NCBI RefSeq assembly: GCF_003205295.1
Contig: NZ_QJRP01000001.1
Span: 248,001 to 312,000 of the forward strand
Length of the DNA stretch: 64,000 nucleotides
Source: Pseudomonas mosselii
Lineage (GTDB): Bacteria; Pseudomonadota; Gammaproteobacteria; Pseudomonadales; Pseudomonadaceae
Direction of reading: 5' to 3'
Part shown: piece after piece, positions 1 to 10,100 of the stretch
How positions within the stretch are numbered: the stretch's first letter is position 1
How the letters are laid out: each line of letters starts with the position of its first letter
The notes under the pieces: generated by a model
What the model was told of the DNA's origin: nothing
The model's database searches: none
Seen by the model: only the letters and a program-made list of their open reading frames with translations
Translations under genes and position numbers: made by a program

Positions 1-536
1 GGCGAGGCGATCTTGCCGATGGCGAAGATGTACAGGCTGAGCACGGCGAAATCGATGGCGATCCACAGCAGCGACAGCACCACCATGCTTTTGCCGAACG
101 ACTCGGTGATCTGGATGAACTGCGGGAAGAAGGCGATGAAGAAGATGATGTCCTTGGGGTTGGAGATACCGACCATGAAGCCCTGCAGCAGGCCCCCGCG
201 GCCCGCTTGCGTGCTGGCCGGGGCCTGCGGGGCGCTGTCGACCGGGGCCTGCAGCGCTTCGCGCAGGGTGCCCAGGGCGATGTAGCCGATGAACAGGCAG
301 CCCAGCAGGCTCATGGCGCTGAGCCAGGCCTTGTCGATGGCCGCGCTGGTCAGGATGATCCAGGCGGCCGCGCCGATCAGCACCAGCGATGCCCAGTTGG
401 TGCCGACCGCGGTGAACAGGGCCTTGCGCGAGCCCGAGGCGGCGGCGGTGTTGACGATCAGGGCCACCACCGGGCCGGGCGTGGCGATCAGCAGCAGGAC
501 GGTAAGGGCGTAGGTGGCGGTCAGTGCGGTATTCAC
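1..536 (-). CDS. LysE/RhtB-family amino-acid exporter, 3' part cut by window edge
   Basis: This is an inner-membrane amino-acid exporter of the LysE/RhtB family. Read on the minus strand it starts at a GTG (536-534) with VNTALTATYALTVLLL, followed by the family signature TPGPVVALIVNTAAASGSR, several hydrophobic segments and the second signature GISNPKDIIFFIAFFPQF. The C-terminal part lies outside the window. It begins 2 nt after the stop of the YqcI/YcgG gene, so the two are almost certainly co-transcribed. The exported substrate cannot be read from sequence; the partner gene hints at a basic or modified amino acid (inference). Confidence 0.85.
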   Translation of the reverse strand, partial: MNTALTATYALTVLLLIATPGPVVALIVNTAAASGSRKALFTAVGTNWASLVLIGAAAWIILTSAAIDKAWLSAMSLLGCLFIGYIALGTLREALQAPVDSAPQAPASTQAGRGGLLQGFMVGISNPKDIIFFIAFFPQFIQITESFGKSMVVLSLLWIAIDFAVLSLYIFAIGKIAS

Positions 537-538
537 GA

Positions 539-1315
539 TCAGTTCTCGGTGAGGGTTTCAGCGGTTGCGTGGGCATGGAACGGGCAGCGCGCCGGACTCG
601 GCGAACCGGGCTCCTGCAGTTGGTACTGCTTCCATTCGAAGTTGTCGTCCTGGCCGAAGAAGCCCAGGGTCTCGGGCATTACCCCGTCGTTGTAGTGGCG
701 CACCCGTTCGCGAATGCGTGCGCGGATGCGCTGGCCGCTTTCGGTACTGGCGCTGGCCACTTCGTCGAAGCTTTCCCGCGGGTTGATGACGAAGGCAATG
801 TGCCGGCCCAGGTTGCGGCTTTTCATCAAGCGGTGGGCGGGGAAGCTCATGTTGATGAACAGCGGCATGCCGGCGAAGCAGAACGACCAGCGCGTGTCGT
901 GCGGGTCCTGCGGGACCTCTTCGGGCCAGGGCTGCCGGTCGCGTGCATGGACCTGGTTCAGCACATCCCAGGCCAGTGCCTGTTGCGCCTGCAGCGTTGT
1001 GTCGGGCGCCGTCTCGAGGAACACCAGTAGCGGGTTGCCGATGCGCTGCTTGAGCGGAATCGGCTCGATGGTGCGGATGTAGTCACCCAGGCCCCGGGCA
1101 ACATCGTCGGCCAGCCGTTCGGCACGGGCGAAGACGATGTGGCAGGTGCGCGCATTGACCGCCTTGCGCCCGAACAGGCACGGGAAGTCGGGGTTGGCGA
1201 GGGTTTCCTTGAAGTGTTCTATGGTCTTGTGCGTCCAGTGGTGGCGGTTCTGGACATGTTCATCGGCGAGCTCCAGCGCATCCAGGCGGTAGCAGTTTCC
1301 ATAACCCGTAAACAT
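539..1315 (-). CDS. YqcI/YcgG family protein, possible heme-dependent N-hydroxylase
   Basis: A 258-residue cytosolic protein of the YqcI/YcgG family (PF08892). I chose the ATG at 1315 because GGGGA lies 4 nt before it; an upstream in-frame ATG at 1330 would add five residues (MPGEI) but has a weaker ribosome site. The motif FPCLFG (Cys46 from this start) and a conserved-looking RxGNPLLVFLE stretch are visible. From memory of the family, relatives such as GntA of guanitoxin biosynthesis are described as heme-dependent N-hydroxylases of guanidino or arginine-like substrates, with a Cys as likely axial ligand. The function here is inferred only. The tightly linked LysE exporter suggests make-and-export or detoxification. 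Confidence 0.75.
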   Translation of the reverse strand: MFTGYGNCYRLDALELADEHVQNRHHWTHKTIEHFKETLANPDFPCLFGRKAVNARTCHIVFARAERLADDVARGLGDYIRTIEPIPLKQRIGNPLLVFLETAPDTTLQAQQALAWDVLNQVHARDRQPWPEEVPQDPHDTRWSFCFAGMPLFINMSFPAHRLMKSRNLGRHIAFVINPRESFDEVASASTESGQRIRARIRERVRHYNDGVMPETLGFFGQDDNFEWKQYQLQEPGSPSPARCPFHAHATAETLTEN

Positions 1316-1501
1316 GATTTCCCCAGGCATATCCGTATGCGTTTAATAGAGTTTCTCGTTTAATAGAACTTTTTCGGCATATTCCAGCAGGTTGGCTATA
1401 TGTAATTGTTATTTACAGGCATTTTCCGAGATGGTCCCCGCGTTGTAAAACGCCTGGATCTATGACCTACTATTAGCCTCACTCATGCTCTGGAAGGTGC
1501 C

Positions 1502-2422
1502 ATGTCGGAACGGATTCAAGCCTTGCACGCCCTGCGCGCCTTCGAAGTGGCCTCGCGCTATGGCTCCTTCACCCGCGCGGCCCAGGAACTGGCCCTGACC
1601 CAGGGGGCGGTCAGCCACCACATCAAGACCCTCGAAGCCCTGTTCGGCTGCGACCTGTTCGAGCGCCGCGGCCCCAAGCTGCGCCTGACCGAGCATGGCC
1701 GGCTGCTGGCCCAAGAGCTCAAGGTCGGCTTCAAGATCATCGAGAACGCCTGCGCGCTGCTGCGCCAGGACCGCTACGGCGTGCGCCTCAAGGCCCCGTC
1801 CACGCTCACCGTGCGCTGGCTGCTCAGGGCCCTGGACGGCTTCAAGAAGGTCGACAACAGCTGTTCGGTGCAGTTGTCCAGCGTGTGGATGGACATCGAC
1901 GCGGTGGACTTCTATTCCGAACCCTATGATTGCGCCATCCTGCTGGGCAACGGGCGCTTCCCGGCGGATGTGCAGAGCCTGAAACTGTTCGATGAGTGGC
2001 TGATCCCGGTGTGCCACCCGACCTACCTCGAGCAAGCCCGTCCTGAGCTGTCGGTGCTCTCCGGCTGCGAGTTCCTCCACCCCTCGCCGGACCGCCGTGA
2101 CTGGCGGCGCTGGCTGGCGCGCATGGACGCGCTGGACATCAGCATCGACCAGGGCCAGGTGTTCGATACCCTCGACCAGGGCATCTCGGCCGCGCAGCAG
2201 GGGTTGGGTATCTCGGTGGTCGACCTGGTGCTGGCCAGCGCCGACCTGGCTGCGGGCAACCTGGTCACGCCGTTCCCCCACGCGGTGGCCACCGGCGACG
2301 GCTACTACATGACCTGGCTCAAGGCCAGCCCCAAGGCCCACCAGATGCACAAGCTGCGCGATTACCTGGTGGCGCAGGTGCCGCCGCTGTCGCACAAGGA
2401 CATCAGCTACCTGTACGGCTGA
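1502..2422 (+). CDS. LysR-family transcriptional regulator (GcvA-like)
   Basis: A 306-residue LysR regulator. Residues about 5-65 form the winged helix-turn-helix (ALRAFEVASRYGSFTRAAQE, then LTQGAVSHHIKTLE); the rest is the periplasmic-binding-like effector domain ending in DYLVAQ. The TQGAVSHHIKTLE helix and overall length resemble the GcvA/AmpR branch. It is divergent from the YqcI/YcgG-LysE pair with 186 bp between starts, the usual arrangement for a LysR regulating its neighbour and itself, so it probably controls the exporter pair (inference). Its 3' end overlaps the convergent LysR gene by 20 bp. Confidence 0.92.
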   Translation: MSERIQALHALRAFEVASRYGSFTRAAQELALTQGAVSHHIKTLEALFGCDLFERRGPKLRLTEHGRLLAQELKVGFKIIENACALLRQDRYGVRLKAPSTLTVRWLLRALDGFKKVDNSCSVQLSSVWMDIDAVDFYSEPYDCAILLGNGRFPADVQSLKLFDEWLIPVCHPTYLEQARPELSVLSGCEFLHPSPDRRDWRRWLARMDALDISIDQGQVFDTLDQGISAAQQGLGISVVDLVLASADLAAGNLVTPFPHAVATGDGYYMTWLKASPKAHQMHKLRDYLVAQVPPLSHKDISYLYG

Positions 2423-3314
2423 GGTCGGTGGCGGGCAGTACGCGTTCGAGCATGAAGTCGATGAAAACCCGTAGCTTGGGCGGCATCTGCCGTCCCGACG
2501 GCCACAGCAGGTAGAAGCTGCCGCGCCGCTCCATGAAGGGTTCGAGTACGCTGACCAGGCTGCCGGCCGCCAGTTCCTTGCGCACGCTGAAGTCCGGCAG
2601 GCAGGTGATGCCGCGGTGGTTGAGGGCGAAGCAGATGCGTGTCTCGACATGGTTGCAGACCATCGAGATGGGAATCGCGTAGTCCTGCTCGGGATGTTCC
2701 CGGCGCAGCGGCCAGGTTTCCAGCTTGCCGCTGCTGGGGAAGCGGTAGTGCAGGCAACTGTGCCCGGCGAGCTCACGGGGATGCTGCGGCGTGCCGCGTT
2801 CGCGCAGGTACGCGGGGGACGCCACCAGGCGATGCTGGAAGTGCCCGAGGAACTTGGCGTTGAGCCGCGAGTCCAGCGGCTGGCCACCGCGCATCACCAC
2901 GTCGAAGCCCTCGCCGACGATGTCGACCATGCGGTCGCTGAAGTCCAGGTCCAGCTCGATCTCGGGGTAACGCGCCATGAACTCGGCCAATGCCGGCATC
3001 ACCAGTCCGGTCACCTGCGGCAGGCTCACCCGCAGGCGCCCGCGGGGCGCGCCGCTGGCCTGGGACAGTTCCTGCTCGGTGGCTTCGATCTCGGCAAGGA
3101 TGCGCCGGCTGCGTTCGAGGAACAGCGTGCCCTCGGCGGTCAGGGTGATGCTGCGCGTGCTGCGGTGGAACAGGCGCACCCCAAGACGTTCCTCCAGCCG
3201 CGCCACGCGCTTGCCCACGGCGGACGCGCTGATCCCCAGCGACTGGCCGGCGGCGACGAAACTGCGGGTTTCGGCGACCCGGTTGAAGACCATGAAACCG
3301 CTGAGGCTGTCCAT
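2403..3314 (-). CDS. LysR-family transcriptional regulator (CrgA/DhcR-like)
   Basis: A 303-residue LysR regulator starting MDSLSGFMVFNRVAETRSF. The frame extends upstream to 3434, but the LysR family N-terminus fixes the start at 3314. Helix-turn-helix residues LGISASAVGKRVARLEERLG (about 28-47) are clear; the effector domain follows with GLVMPALAEFMARYPEIELDLDFSD. It is divergent from the MFS exporter that starts at 3429, and the gap holds a perfect GGACATCGATGTCC palindrome. It is most likely the local regulator of that transporter (inference). Confidence 0.92.
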   Translation of the reverse strand: MDSLSGFMVFNRVAETRSFVAAGQSLGISASAVGKRVARLEERLGVRLFHRSTRSITLTAEGTLFLERSRRILAEIEATEQELSQASGAPRGRLRVSLPQVTGLVMPALAEFMARYPEIELDLDFSDRMVDIVGEGFDVVMRGGQPLDSRLNAKFLGHFQHRLVASPAYLRERGTPQHPRELAGHSCLHYRFPSSGKLETWPLRREHPEQDYAIPISMVCNHVETRICFALNHRGITCLPDFSVRKELAAGSLVSVLEPFMERRGSFYLLWPSGRQMPPKLRVFIDFMLERVLPATDLSRTGS

Positions 3315-3330
3315 GTTGCACTCCGATTGC

Positions 3331-3344
3331 GGACATCGATGTCC
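3331..3344. promoter_or_regulatory. Palindromic operator candidate between LysR and MFS genes
   Basis: GGACATCGATGTCC is a perfect 14-bp inverted repeat centred 23 bp upstream of the LysR start codon at 3314 and about 90 bp upstream of the MFS gene. LysR proteins bind interrupted dyads in such divergent promoters. The assignment is inference from position and symmetry. Confidence 0.5.
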
Positions 3345-3428
3345 TGACTGATCGGAATTGTACCCGGCTTTTTCCGTAATGCCCCAGCAGCGCACCATGC
3401 CTGCCTTGATCGATAGCCGGAGACAACC

Positions 3429-4634
3429 ATGCATTCACCTTCCCCGGCGGCGAGCGTCGCCGCATCCCCCGCCAGCACCGCGCGCTTGCCCCTGAGCGGT
3501 CTGCTGGCCCTGGCCCTGACCGGTTTCATCGCCATCCTCAGCGAAACCCTGCCGGCCGGGCTGCTCGACCAGATCGCCGATGGCATGCAGATCAGCCAGG
3601 CCATGGCCGGGCAGTGGGTCACGGCTTATGCCCTGGGCTCGCTGCTCACCGCCATTCCCCTGGTGACCCTGACCCAGGGCTGGTGGCGGCGCCGCGCGCT
3701 GTTGCTGGCCATCGCCGGTTTCATTCTGTTCAACGGCCTCACCGCACTGTCATCTGACAACACCCTGACATTGTGCCTGCGCTTTCTCACCGGCGCCGCC
3801 GCCGGCCTGGCCTGGGGCCTGATCGCCGGCCATGCGCGGCGCATGGTGGCGCCGGCCCAGCAGGGCAAGGCCATGGCGGTGGCGATGCTCGGGCAACCCA
3901 TCGCGCTGTCGCTGGGCCTGCCCATCGGCACCTGGCTGGGGGCCGCACTGGGTTGGCGGGCAACCTTCGTGGTGGTGACCCTGGCCGCCTTGCTGCTGGC
4001 CGGCTGGGTGGTGCGGGCGGTGCCGGACTTTCCCGGCCAGGCCGCCGGCAAGCGCCCCGCGGCGTTGGCCGTACTGCGCACACCGGGCGTGGCGCGGGTG
4101 TTGCTGGTGATCCTGGCGTGGATCCTCGGCCACAACATCCTCTACACCTACATCGTGCCGCTGCTGGCGGCGGCGGGGATGGCGGGCGAGGTGGGCCAGG
4201 TGCTGATGACCTTTGGCCTGGCCTCGCTGGCCGGCATTGTGCTGGTGGGCCTGGGTGTCGACCGTCATTTGCGCAGGCTGGTATTGCTGTGCCTGGCCGG
4301 GTTCGCCCTGGCGACCCTGATGTTGGGTCAGGCGCAGGGGGCCGCATGGCTGGTGCATGTCAGCGTGGCGCTGTGGGGGCTGACCTATGGCGGTGCGCCG
4401 ACGCTGTTGCAGACCGCTTGCGCCGATGCGGCGGGCGAGGGTGGCGATGTGGCGCAATCGATGCTGGTGACGGTGTGGAACAGCGCGATCGCCTTGGGTG
4501 GGGTCGTTGGCGGGCTGCTGCTGGTCGGTGTCGGGGTCGGGTCGTTTGGCGTGGTGGTGCTGGGGCTGGTGGCGCTGGCGTGGCTGCTGGTGGTCAGCGG
4601 GAGGCGGGCCGGATTTGTGGCCGGTGCCCGCTAG
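3429..4634 (+). CDS. MFS transporter, AraJ/drug-H+ antiporter type
   Basis: A 401-residue inner-membrane major facilitator with twelve predicted hydrophobic helices. The loop motif ARRMVAPAQQGKAMAVAMLG and the LGLPIGTWLG / GWRATFVVV segment are typical of the AraJ/PbuE/SotB arabinose-efflux-like branch of 12-TM drug:H+ antiporters. The start ATG at 3429 is preceded by GGAG. It is divergent from the LysR at 2403-3314, which likely senses the exported compound. Substrate unknown; sugar or hydrophobic drug export are both possible. Confidence 0.9.
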   Translation: MHSPSPAASVAASPASTARLPLSGLLALALTGFIAILSETLPAGLLDQIADGMQISQAMAGQWVTAYALGSLLTAIPLVTLTQGWWRRRALLLAIAGFILFNGLTALSSDNTLTLCLRFLTGAAAGLAWGLIAGHARRMVAPAQQGKAMAVAMLGQPIALSLGLPIGTWLGAALGWRATFVVVTLAALLLAGWVVRAVPDFPGQAAGKRPAALAVLRTPGVARVLLVILAWILGHNILYTYIVPLLAAAGMAGEVGQVLMTFGLASLAGIVLVGLGVDRHLRRLVLLCLAGFALATLMLGQAQGAAWLVHVSVALWGLTYGGAPTLLQTACADAAGEGGDVAQSMLVTVWNSAIALGGVVGGLLLVGVGVGSFGVVVLGLVALAWLLVVSGRRAGFVAGAR

Positions 4635-4741
4635 CCTGATTGGATGCCATCGCGGGGCAAGACCTGCAAACACCCCTTTATGCCAAGAGGAACGGTACAA
4701 TCCGCCTATGTGAGAAACGAATGCGATCCGAGGTCCCCGCA

Positions 4742-7108
4742 GTGCCGTTGCAACAAGGCTTCGTCTTGACCCGCCACTGGCATGACACGCCCGAAGGCAC
4801 CTGCGTGGAATTCTGGCTGGCCACCGACCTGGGCCCACGGCGTCTGCGCCTGGCCGCCCAGCCCTCGGTGGCGTTCATTCCCGTGGCCCATGCCGGCCAC
4901 GCCCGGGCGCTGCTGGCCGGCGAACAGGGCGTCGAACTCAAACCGTTGCAACTGCGTGACTTCGACCTGCGTCCGGTGATGGGCCTGTACTGCCGCCAGC
5001 ACCGCCAGTTGATGGCCCTGGAAAAGCGCCTGCGTGCCGCCGGTGTCGAGGTGTTCGAAGCCGACATCCGCCCCCCGGAGCGTTACCTGATGGAGCGCTT
5101 CATCACCGCCCCGGTACGCTTCGATGGCCGCCCCGACAGCCAGGGCGTCCTGCACGATGCCCAGCTCAAGCCCGACCCGGACTACCGCCCGCCATTGCGC
5201 CTGGTGTCGCTGGATATCGAGACCAGCGAACGCGGCGAGCTGTACAGCATCGCCCTGGAAGGCTGCGGCCAACGCCAGGTCTATATGCTCGGCCCGGCCA
5301 ACGGCGAGGCGGGCGCGCTGGATTTCGACCTGCACTACTGCGCCGACCGCGCCGAGCTGATCGTCTGCCTCAACCAGTGGCTGGCCCGCCACGACCCCGA
5401 CGCGATCATCGGCTGGAACCTGGTGCAGTTCGACCTGCGCCTGCTGCACGAGCATGCCCAGCGCCTGAACGTACCGCTGTGCCTGGGCCGCGACGGCGCG
5501 CCGATGCACCTGCGCGAGCACGGCAGCCGCAGCCACTTCTTCGCCGAGGCGCCGGGCCGGCTGCTGATCGACGGCATCGAGGCCTTGCGCTCGGCGACCT
5601 GGAGCTTCCCCTCGTTCAGCCTGGAAAGCGTCGCGCAACAGTTGCTGGGCGAGGGCAAGGCCATCGACACGCCGTACCAGCGCATGGACGAGATCAACCG
5701 CCGCTTCGCCGAGGACAAGCCGGCCCTGGCCCGCTACAACCTCAAGGACTGTGAGCTGGTGACGCGGATCTTCGCCCGTACCCGCTTGCTGGAGTTTCTC
5801 CTCGAGCGCGCCTCGGTCACCGGCCTGGCCGTGGACCGCAGCGGCGGATCGGTTGCTGCGTTCTGCCACCTGTACATCCCGCACATGCACCGCCTCGGCT
5901 ATGTCGCGCCGAACCTCGTCGGTGGCGAGGGAGAGGCCAGCCCGGGCGGTTTCGTCATGGAATCGCGGCCCGGACTGTACGATTCGGTGCTGGTGCTCGA
6001 CTACAAGAGCCTGTACCCGTCGATCATCCGCACCTTCCTCATCGACCCGGTGGGCCTGGTCGAGGGCTTGCGCCAGCCGGATGACGCGCACTCGGTGGAG
6101 GGTTTTCGCGGTGGCCGTTTCTCGCGCAGCCAGCATTGCCTGCCGGCCATCGTCGAGCGCGTCTGGCAGGGCCGCGAGGCGGCCAAGCGCGCGGGCAACG
6201 CGCCGCTTTCGCAGGCACTGAAGATCATCATGAACGCCTTCTACGGTGTGCTCGGCTCCAGTGGCTGCCGCTTCTTCGACCCACGCCTGGCCTCGTCGAT
6301 CACCATGCGCGGGCACCAGATCATGCGCCAGACCCGGGCGCTGATCGAGGCGCGGGGCTATGACGTGATCTACGGCGACACCGACTCCACCTTCGTCTGG
6401 CTCAAGGGGGGCCACGACGAAGCGGCTGCCGCAGGTATCGGTCGGGCGCTGGTGGCCGAGGTCAACCAGTGGTGGCGCGAGAACCTGCGTCATTCCATGG
6501 GTCTTGAGAGCGCGCTGGAACTGCAGTTCGAAACCCACTACCGACGCTTCCTGATGCCGACCATCCGTGGCACCGACGAAGGCAGCAAGAAGCGCTACGC
6601 CGGCATGGTGCGGCGCAGCGACGGCCAGGATGAAATGGTCTTCAAGGGGCTGGAGTCGGTGCGCACCGACTGGTCGCCGCTGGCCAGGCAGTTCCAGCAG
6701 GAACTCTATGGCCGGGTATTCCGCGGCCAGCCTTACCGTGACTATCTGCGCGCATACGTGCAGCGCACGCTGGCGGGTGAACAGGATGAGTTGCTGGTGT
6801 ATCGCAAGCGCCTGCGTCGCCCGCTAGCCGATTACCAGCGTAACGTGCCACCGCATGCGCGCGCGGCGCGCCTGGCCGACGAACACAATCGCCAGGTTGG
6901 GCGCCCCACGCAGTACCAGAACGGCGGCTGGATCAGTTACATGATCACCACTGCGGGGCCTGAGCCCTTGGAGAGCCTGCGCTCACCGGTCGACTACGAG
7001 CATTATGTGACCCGGCAACTGCAACCCGTGGTGGACGCCATCCTGCCGTTCGTGCTGGGACACACGATCGACCTGGGGCAGATGGACCAGTTGGCCTTCG
7101 ACTTCTGA
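4742..7108 (+). CDS. polB: DNA polymerase II (family B)
   Basis: A 788-residue family-B DNA polymerase with 3'-5' exonuclease, used in E. coli for replication restart and lesion bypass under SOS. The exonuclease I motif DIETS lies at 158-162, polymerase motif A DYKSLYPS at 420, and motif C YGDTDS at 544-549 with catalytic Asp546 and Asp548. Similarity to E. coli PolB runs end to end (E. coli 783 residues). I placed the start at the GTG 4742 because GAGG lies 8 nt before it and the protein then begins [13 protein letters not shown], matching E. coli MAQAGFILTRHW; an ATG at 4721 is the alternative. No convincing LexA box was seen upstream. Confidence 0.97.
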   Translation: MPLQQGFVLTRHWHDTPEGTCVEFWLATDLGPRRLRLAAQPSVAFIPVAHAGHARALLAGEQGVELKPLQLRDFDLRPVMGLYCRQHRQLMALEKRLRAAGVEVFEADIRPPERYLMERFITAPVRFDGRPDSQGVLHDAQLKPDPDYRPPLRLVSLDIETSERGELYSIALEGCGQRQVYMLGPANGEAGALDFDLHYCADRAELIVCLNQWLARHDPDAIIGWNLVQFDLRLLHEHAQRLNVPLCLGRDGAPMHLREHGSRSHFFAEAPGRLLIDGIEALRSATWSFPSFSLESVAQQLLGEGKAIDTPYQRMDEINRRFAEDKPALARYNLKDCELVTRIFARTRLLEFLLERASVTGLAVDRSGGSVAAFCHLYIPHMHRLGYVAPNLVGGEGEASPGGFVMESRPGLYDSVLVLDYKSLYPSIIRTFLIDPVGLVEGLRQPDDAHSVEGFRGGRFSRSQHCLPAIVERVWQGREAAKRAGNAPLSQALKIIMNAFYGVLGSSGCRFFDPRLASSITMRGHQIMRQTRALIEARGYDVIYGDTDSTFVWLKGGHDEAAAAGIGRALVAEVNQWWRENLRHSMGLESALELQFETHYRRFLMPTIRGTDEGSKKRYAGMVRRSDGQDEMVFKGLESVRTDWSPLARQFQQELYGRVFRGQPYRDYLRAYVQRTLAGEQDELLVYRKRLRRPLADYQRNVPPHARAARLADEHNRQVGRPTQYQNGGWISYMITTAGPEPLESLRSPVDYEHYVTRQLQPVVDAILPFVLGHTIDLGQMDQLAFDF

Positions 7109-7197
7109 GCCGGCAGAAACTGGGTGCTATCTATCTAGCGATCGACGTTCCGCCGAAGCCCATACGCTCCTGTCTTTACCCACAGCAGAGACGCGCC

Positions 7198-10100
7198 ATG
7201 GACAGCAACGAGCAGGACTTGCCCCGCACCCCGGCAGTGACAGGACACGAAACGTTCCAGGATGCCCTCATCGCCGCCCGCTTGCCGACCTGGCTGCGCT
7301 CGACCAGCCCCGCGCAAGTGGCGGCGCTGCACGAGGCCCTGAGTCTCAGCTGGTATTTCCGCGAGCGCGTGAGCGCCGTGCTGGCCAAGGTCGAGAACAT
7401 CGACAGTTTTGCCTTGCCGTTGTTGCAGCAGACCCTGGCGCTACATGCCTCCACTGCTGATGTGGCGGCCTTGCGCTTTCGTCAGGGCCGGCGCGAACCG
7501 GTCATCAATGAGGTACCCGTCGGCAGCCACCTGACCACGGTGGTTTACCAGCATGTGCCCTTGCTTGCGGCGGCGCTGGGCAATTTCGACGACGATCAGG
7601 CCCGCGCCGATGGTCAACCTGCCGGCAATCGCCTGGAAGGTCCTGCCGACCAGAAGTTGGTGCTGCCAAGTGCGTCGGCGTTTGCACGCCTGTGTCGCGA
7701 GCTCGATCTCGGGCGGCGTTACCAGGCGCACCTGGCGTCGGTCCTGCAGGCGCCGGATGCCCGGGTAGCGTCATTGATTTCCCGCGCGCAACGCTACGCC
7801 ATGCTGGTTGACGCGCATGTGGCGCGGATCCGTGGCCATGTCAGTGATGATGAACACCAGCTGCTGGTCGAATTCTGTGGTCTGCGCGGGCAGTTGCAGT
7901 TGCAGGGGCGCAGCGTGCAGGTCAAGCGCCTGAGCCTGCTGGGGGTGACCCTCGAGCAGATCGTAGTGCTCGACGTGCGTGATGAGCGTTTCGACCCGCT
8001 GTACAGCTCCACCTGGCGTGTGCTGGTTCATGTGCCCGGTGACCCTCAGGGCGCGTGGCGAGTGTTCCCCGACCTGCGCCATTTCGCCAATGCCCTGGGC
8101 AAGCACCTGCGTACTGCACCTTACCAGCGTTTCTTCAGCCGCTTCGTCCGGCGTCGCGACAGCCAGCATTTCTTCGGCGCCGTGATGGCGGGCTACACCG
8201 GGGTTTCGGACCTGGCCAACATCGCTCTGGAGGAGCATCTGCAACCCTGGCCGAAGGCGGTGTTCGACAGCCTCGGGGAGGCGCGTATCGAGCAGATCAG
8301 GGACGACGCGGCAATGATCGCGGTACCGACCGCCGAGGTCGACGCACAGGTGCGTCGGGCTCACGAGCAACGCCTTGAAGCCGAAGGCTGGGCGTTGCTC
8401 AATCTGGCCGGGATGTTCGTGCCGGTCATCGGGGCCAGTTTGCTGGCAGTGACTGCCTGGGAGCTGCTGGGAGAGGTCTTCCATGGCGTCGAGGCCTGGC
8501 ACGAAGGTGATACCAGCGCGGCACTGGACCATGTGCTCAATGTCGCGGGTGATCTTTGCGCCATGGCGCTGACTGCAGCGGGCGTGGCCGTGGTTCGTAA
8601 CGCCTGGGCGCGGTCGTCGGTGGTTGACAGCCTGGTTCCGGCAGAGCTGGAAGACAATACGATACGCCTTTGGAATCCAGACCTCGCGGCGTTTCGCAGT
8701 GAATCCCTGCCGGCCGCAGCGGTACGCGATGCCGAGGGCCTGCAGCGTCTGGATGAACAGACCTGGGTCGAAATGGACGGGCATTGCTATCCGGTCACCC
8801 AGCAAAGCACTACTGGCGGATGGCGCTTGGCGGCACAGGCGGGGCATGCCCCGCGGCTGAGTCACGATGGTGCCGGGGCCTGGCGGCTGTGGTACGAGCA
8901 GCCCGCGCAGTGGGCTGATCCACGTACGTTGTTCCGGCGTCTTGGCGGCGACTTTGCCCTGCTCGATGACGAGCAGATCGATCAGGTGCTGATCGCCCAT
9001 GGGCTAGATGGCGATCAGCTGCGGGCCTTGCATGCACAGGGGCAGGCGCCGGATGCGGGGCTGTGCGATGGTGTTCGGCGTTTTCGCCTGGACGCCCGAA
9101 TTCGGCGCACGGTAACGCAGCTACGTGCTGGTGAAGTGGTCAGCGACGTCACGGTGCTTGATCACATTCGCGCATTGTCGGACACCGCCGGACTGAGCGA
9201 CCCGGCACTGGCGGAGCGAGCCTGGGCGCAGCGCCGGGTACTGTTCGAGCACCTCTATGCAGCGGCACAGGACAGTGAGGCGAGCGATGTGGCGGTGTTA
9301 CGCCGGCAATTCCCGCGGCTGCCGAACGCTGTGGCAGCGGATATGGTCGCTGCCGCGCGCACCGCGGATCGCCAGCGACTGCGCGACAGCGGACGGGTCG
9401 CGCTGCGCCTGGCGACGACCGCCAGAGCAGCGCAGCGCCAGGCGCGCCTGGTTCGCGTGTACGAAGGGCTTTTCCTCGATACACCGCAGGACGCTGACTT
9501 GGCCAGGGCCGTGCTGGGAATGCTCGAACATCTGCCTGGACAAGGAGCTGCGATTCGCTGGCGTCTGTATGAGGGCGGCAGCGATGGGCCGCTACTGGTG
9601 GGGGATGCCGAAACTGGCGATTTCGACCTGATTCATCTCAATGGGCGATTCCAGTTGCTGGACAACAAGGGGCAGAGTATTGGCGAGCCCGGCGAGTTGT
9701 TCGAGGTCATAGCCAGTGCCTATGACAATGGTCGGCGTCAGACGCTTGGCCTGGGTGATCCGTTTGCCCATAACCTGAGGGTGACGGTAGGGCGTCTGGC
9801 CACCCGACAACGTGCGATGCTGGACCAAGCGCTGGGGCACCGCGATGTGACAGGCTGGTTCCAGCCACCACGACGTCTGCGTGACGGACGCCTTGGTTAC
9901 CCGCTGAACGGACGAAGTCCCGGCAGCCCCCGGCGACGGGCTCGCGCGCTGTCCGCGGTATTGCGCGAGATCTATCCGTCGTTCACCGACAGCGAGATCA
10001 CGACCTGGATGAACGAAGTCCAGCAGAGCGGGCGCAGGCTCGAGGACGAGATCACCAGCCTGCGCCGCGAGCTGCAAGCACTGGAAACTCATCTGGAGAG

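Noticed and set aside
1460..2887. A 475-codon open frame on the minus strand across two LysR genes
   Set aside because: It crosses two well-supported LysR genes in another frame and shows low-complexity antisense composition; long open antisense frames are common in GC-rich DNA.
4640..4741. Upstream ATG start for polB at 4640 or 4721
   Set aside because: The GTG at 4742 has the better ribosome-binding site and the N-terminus aligns with E. coli PolB; the longer forms add unrelated residues. The 4721 ATG remains possible.
4706..6538. A 610-codon minus-strand frame opposite polB
   Set aside because: The polB strand shows exonuclease and polymerase motifs in order; the antisense frame has none.
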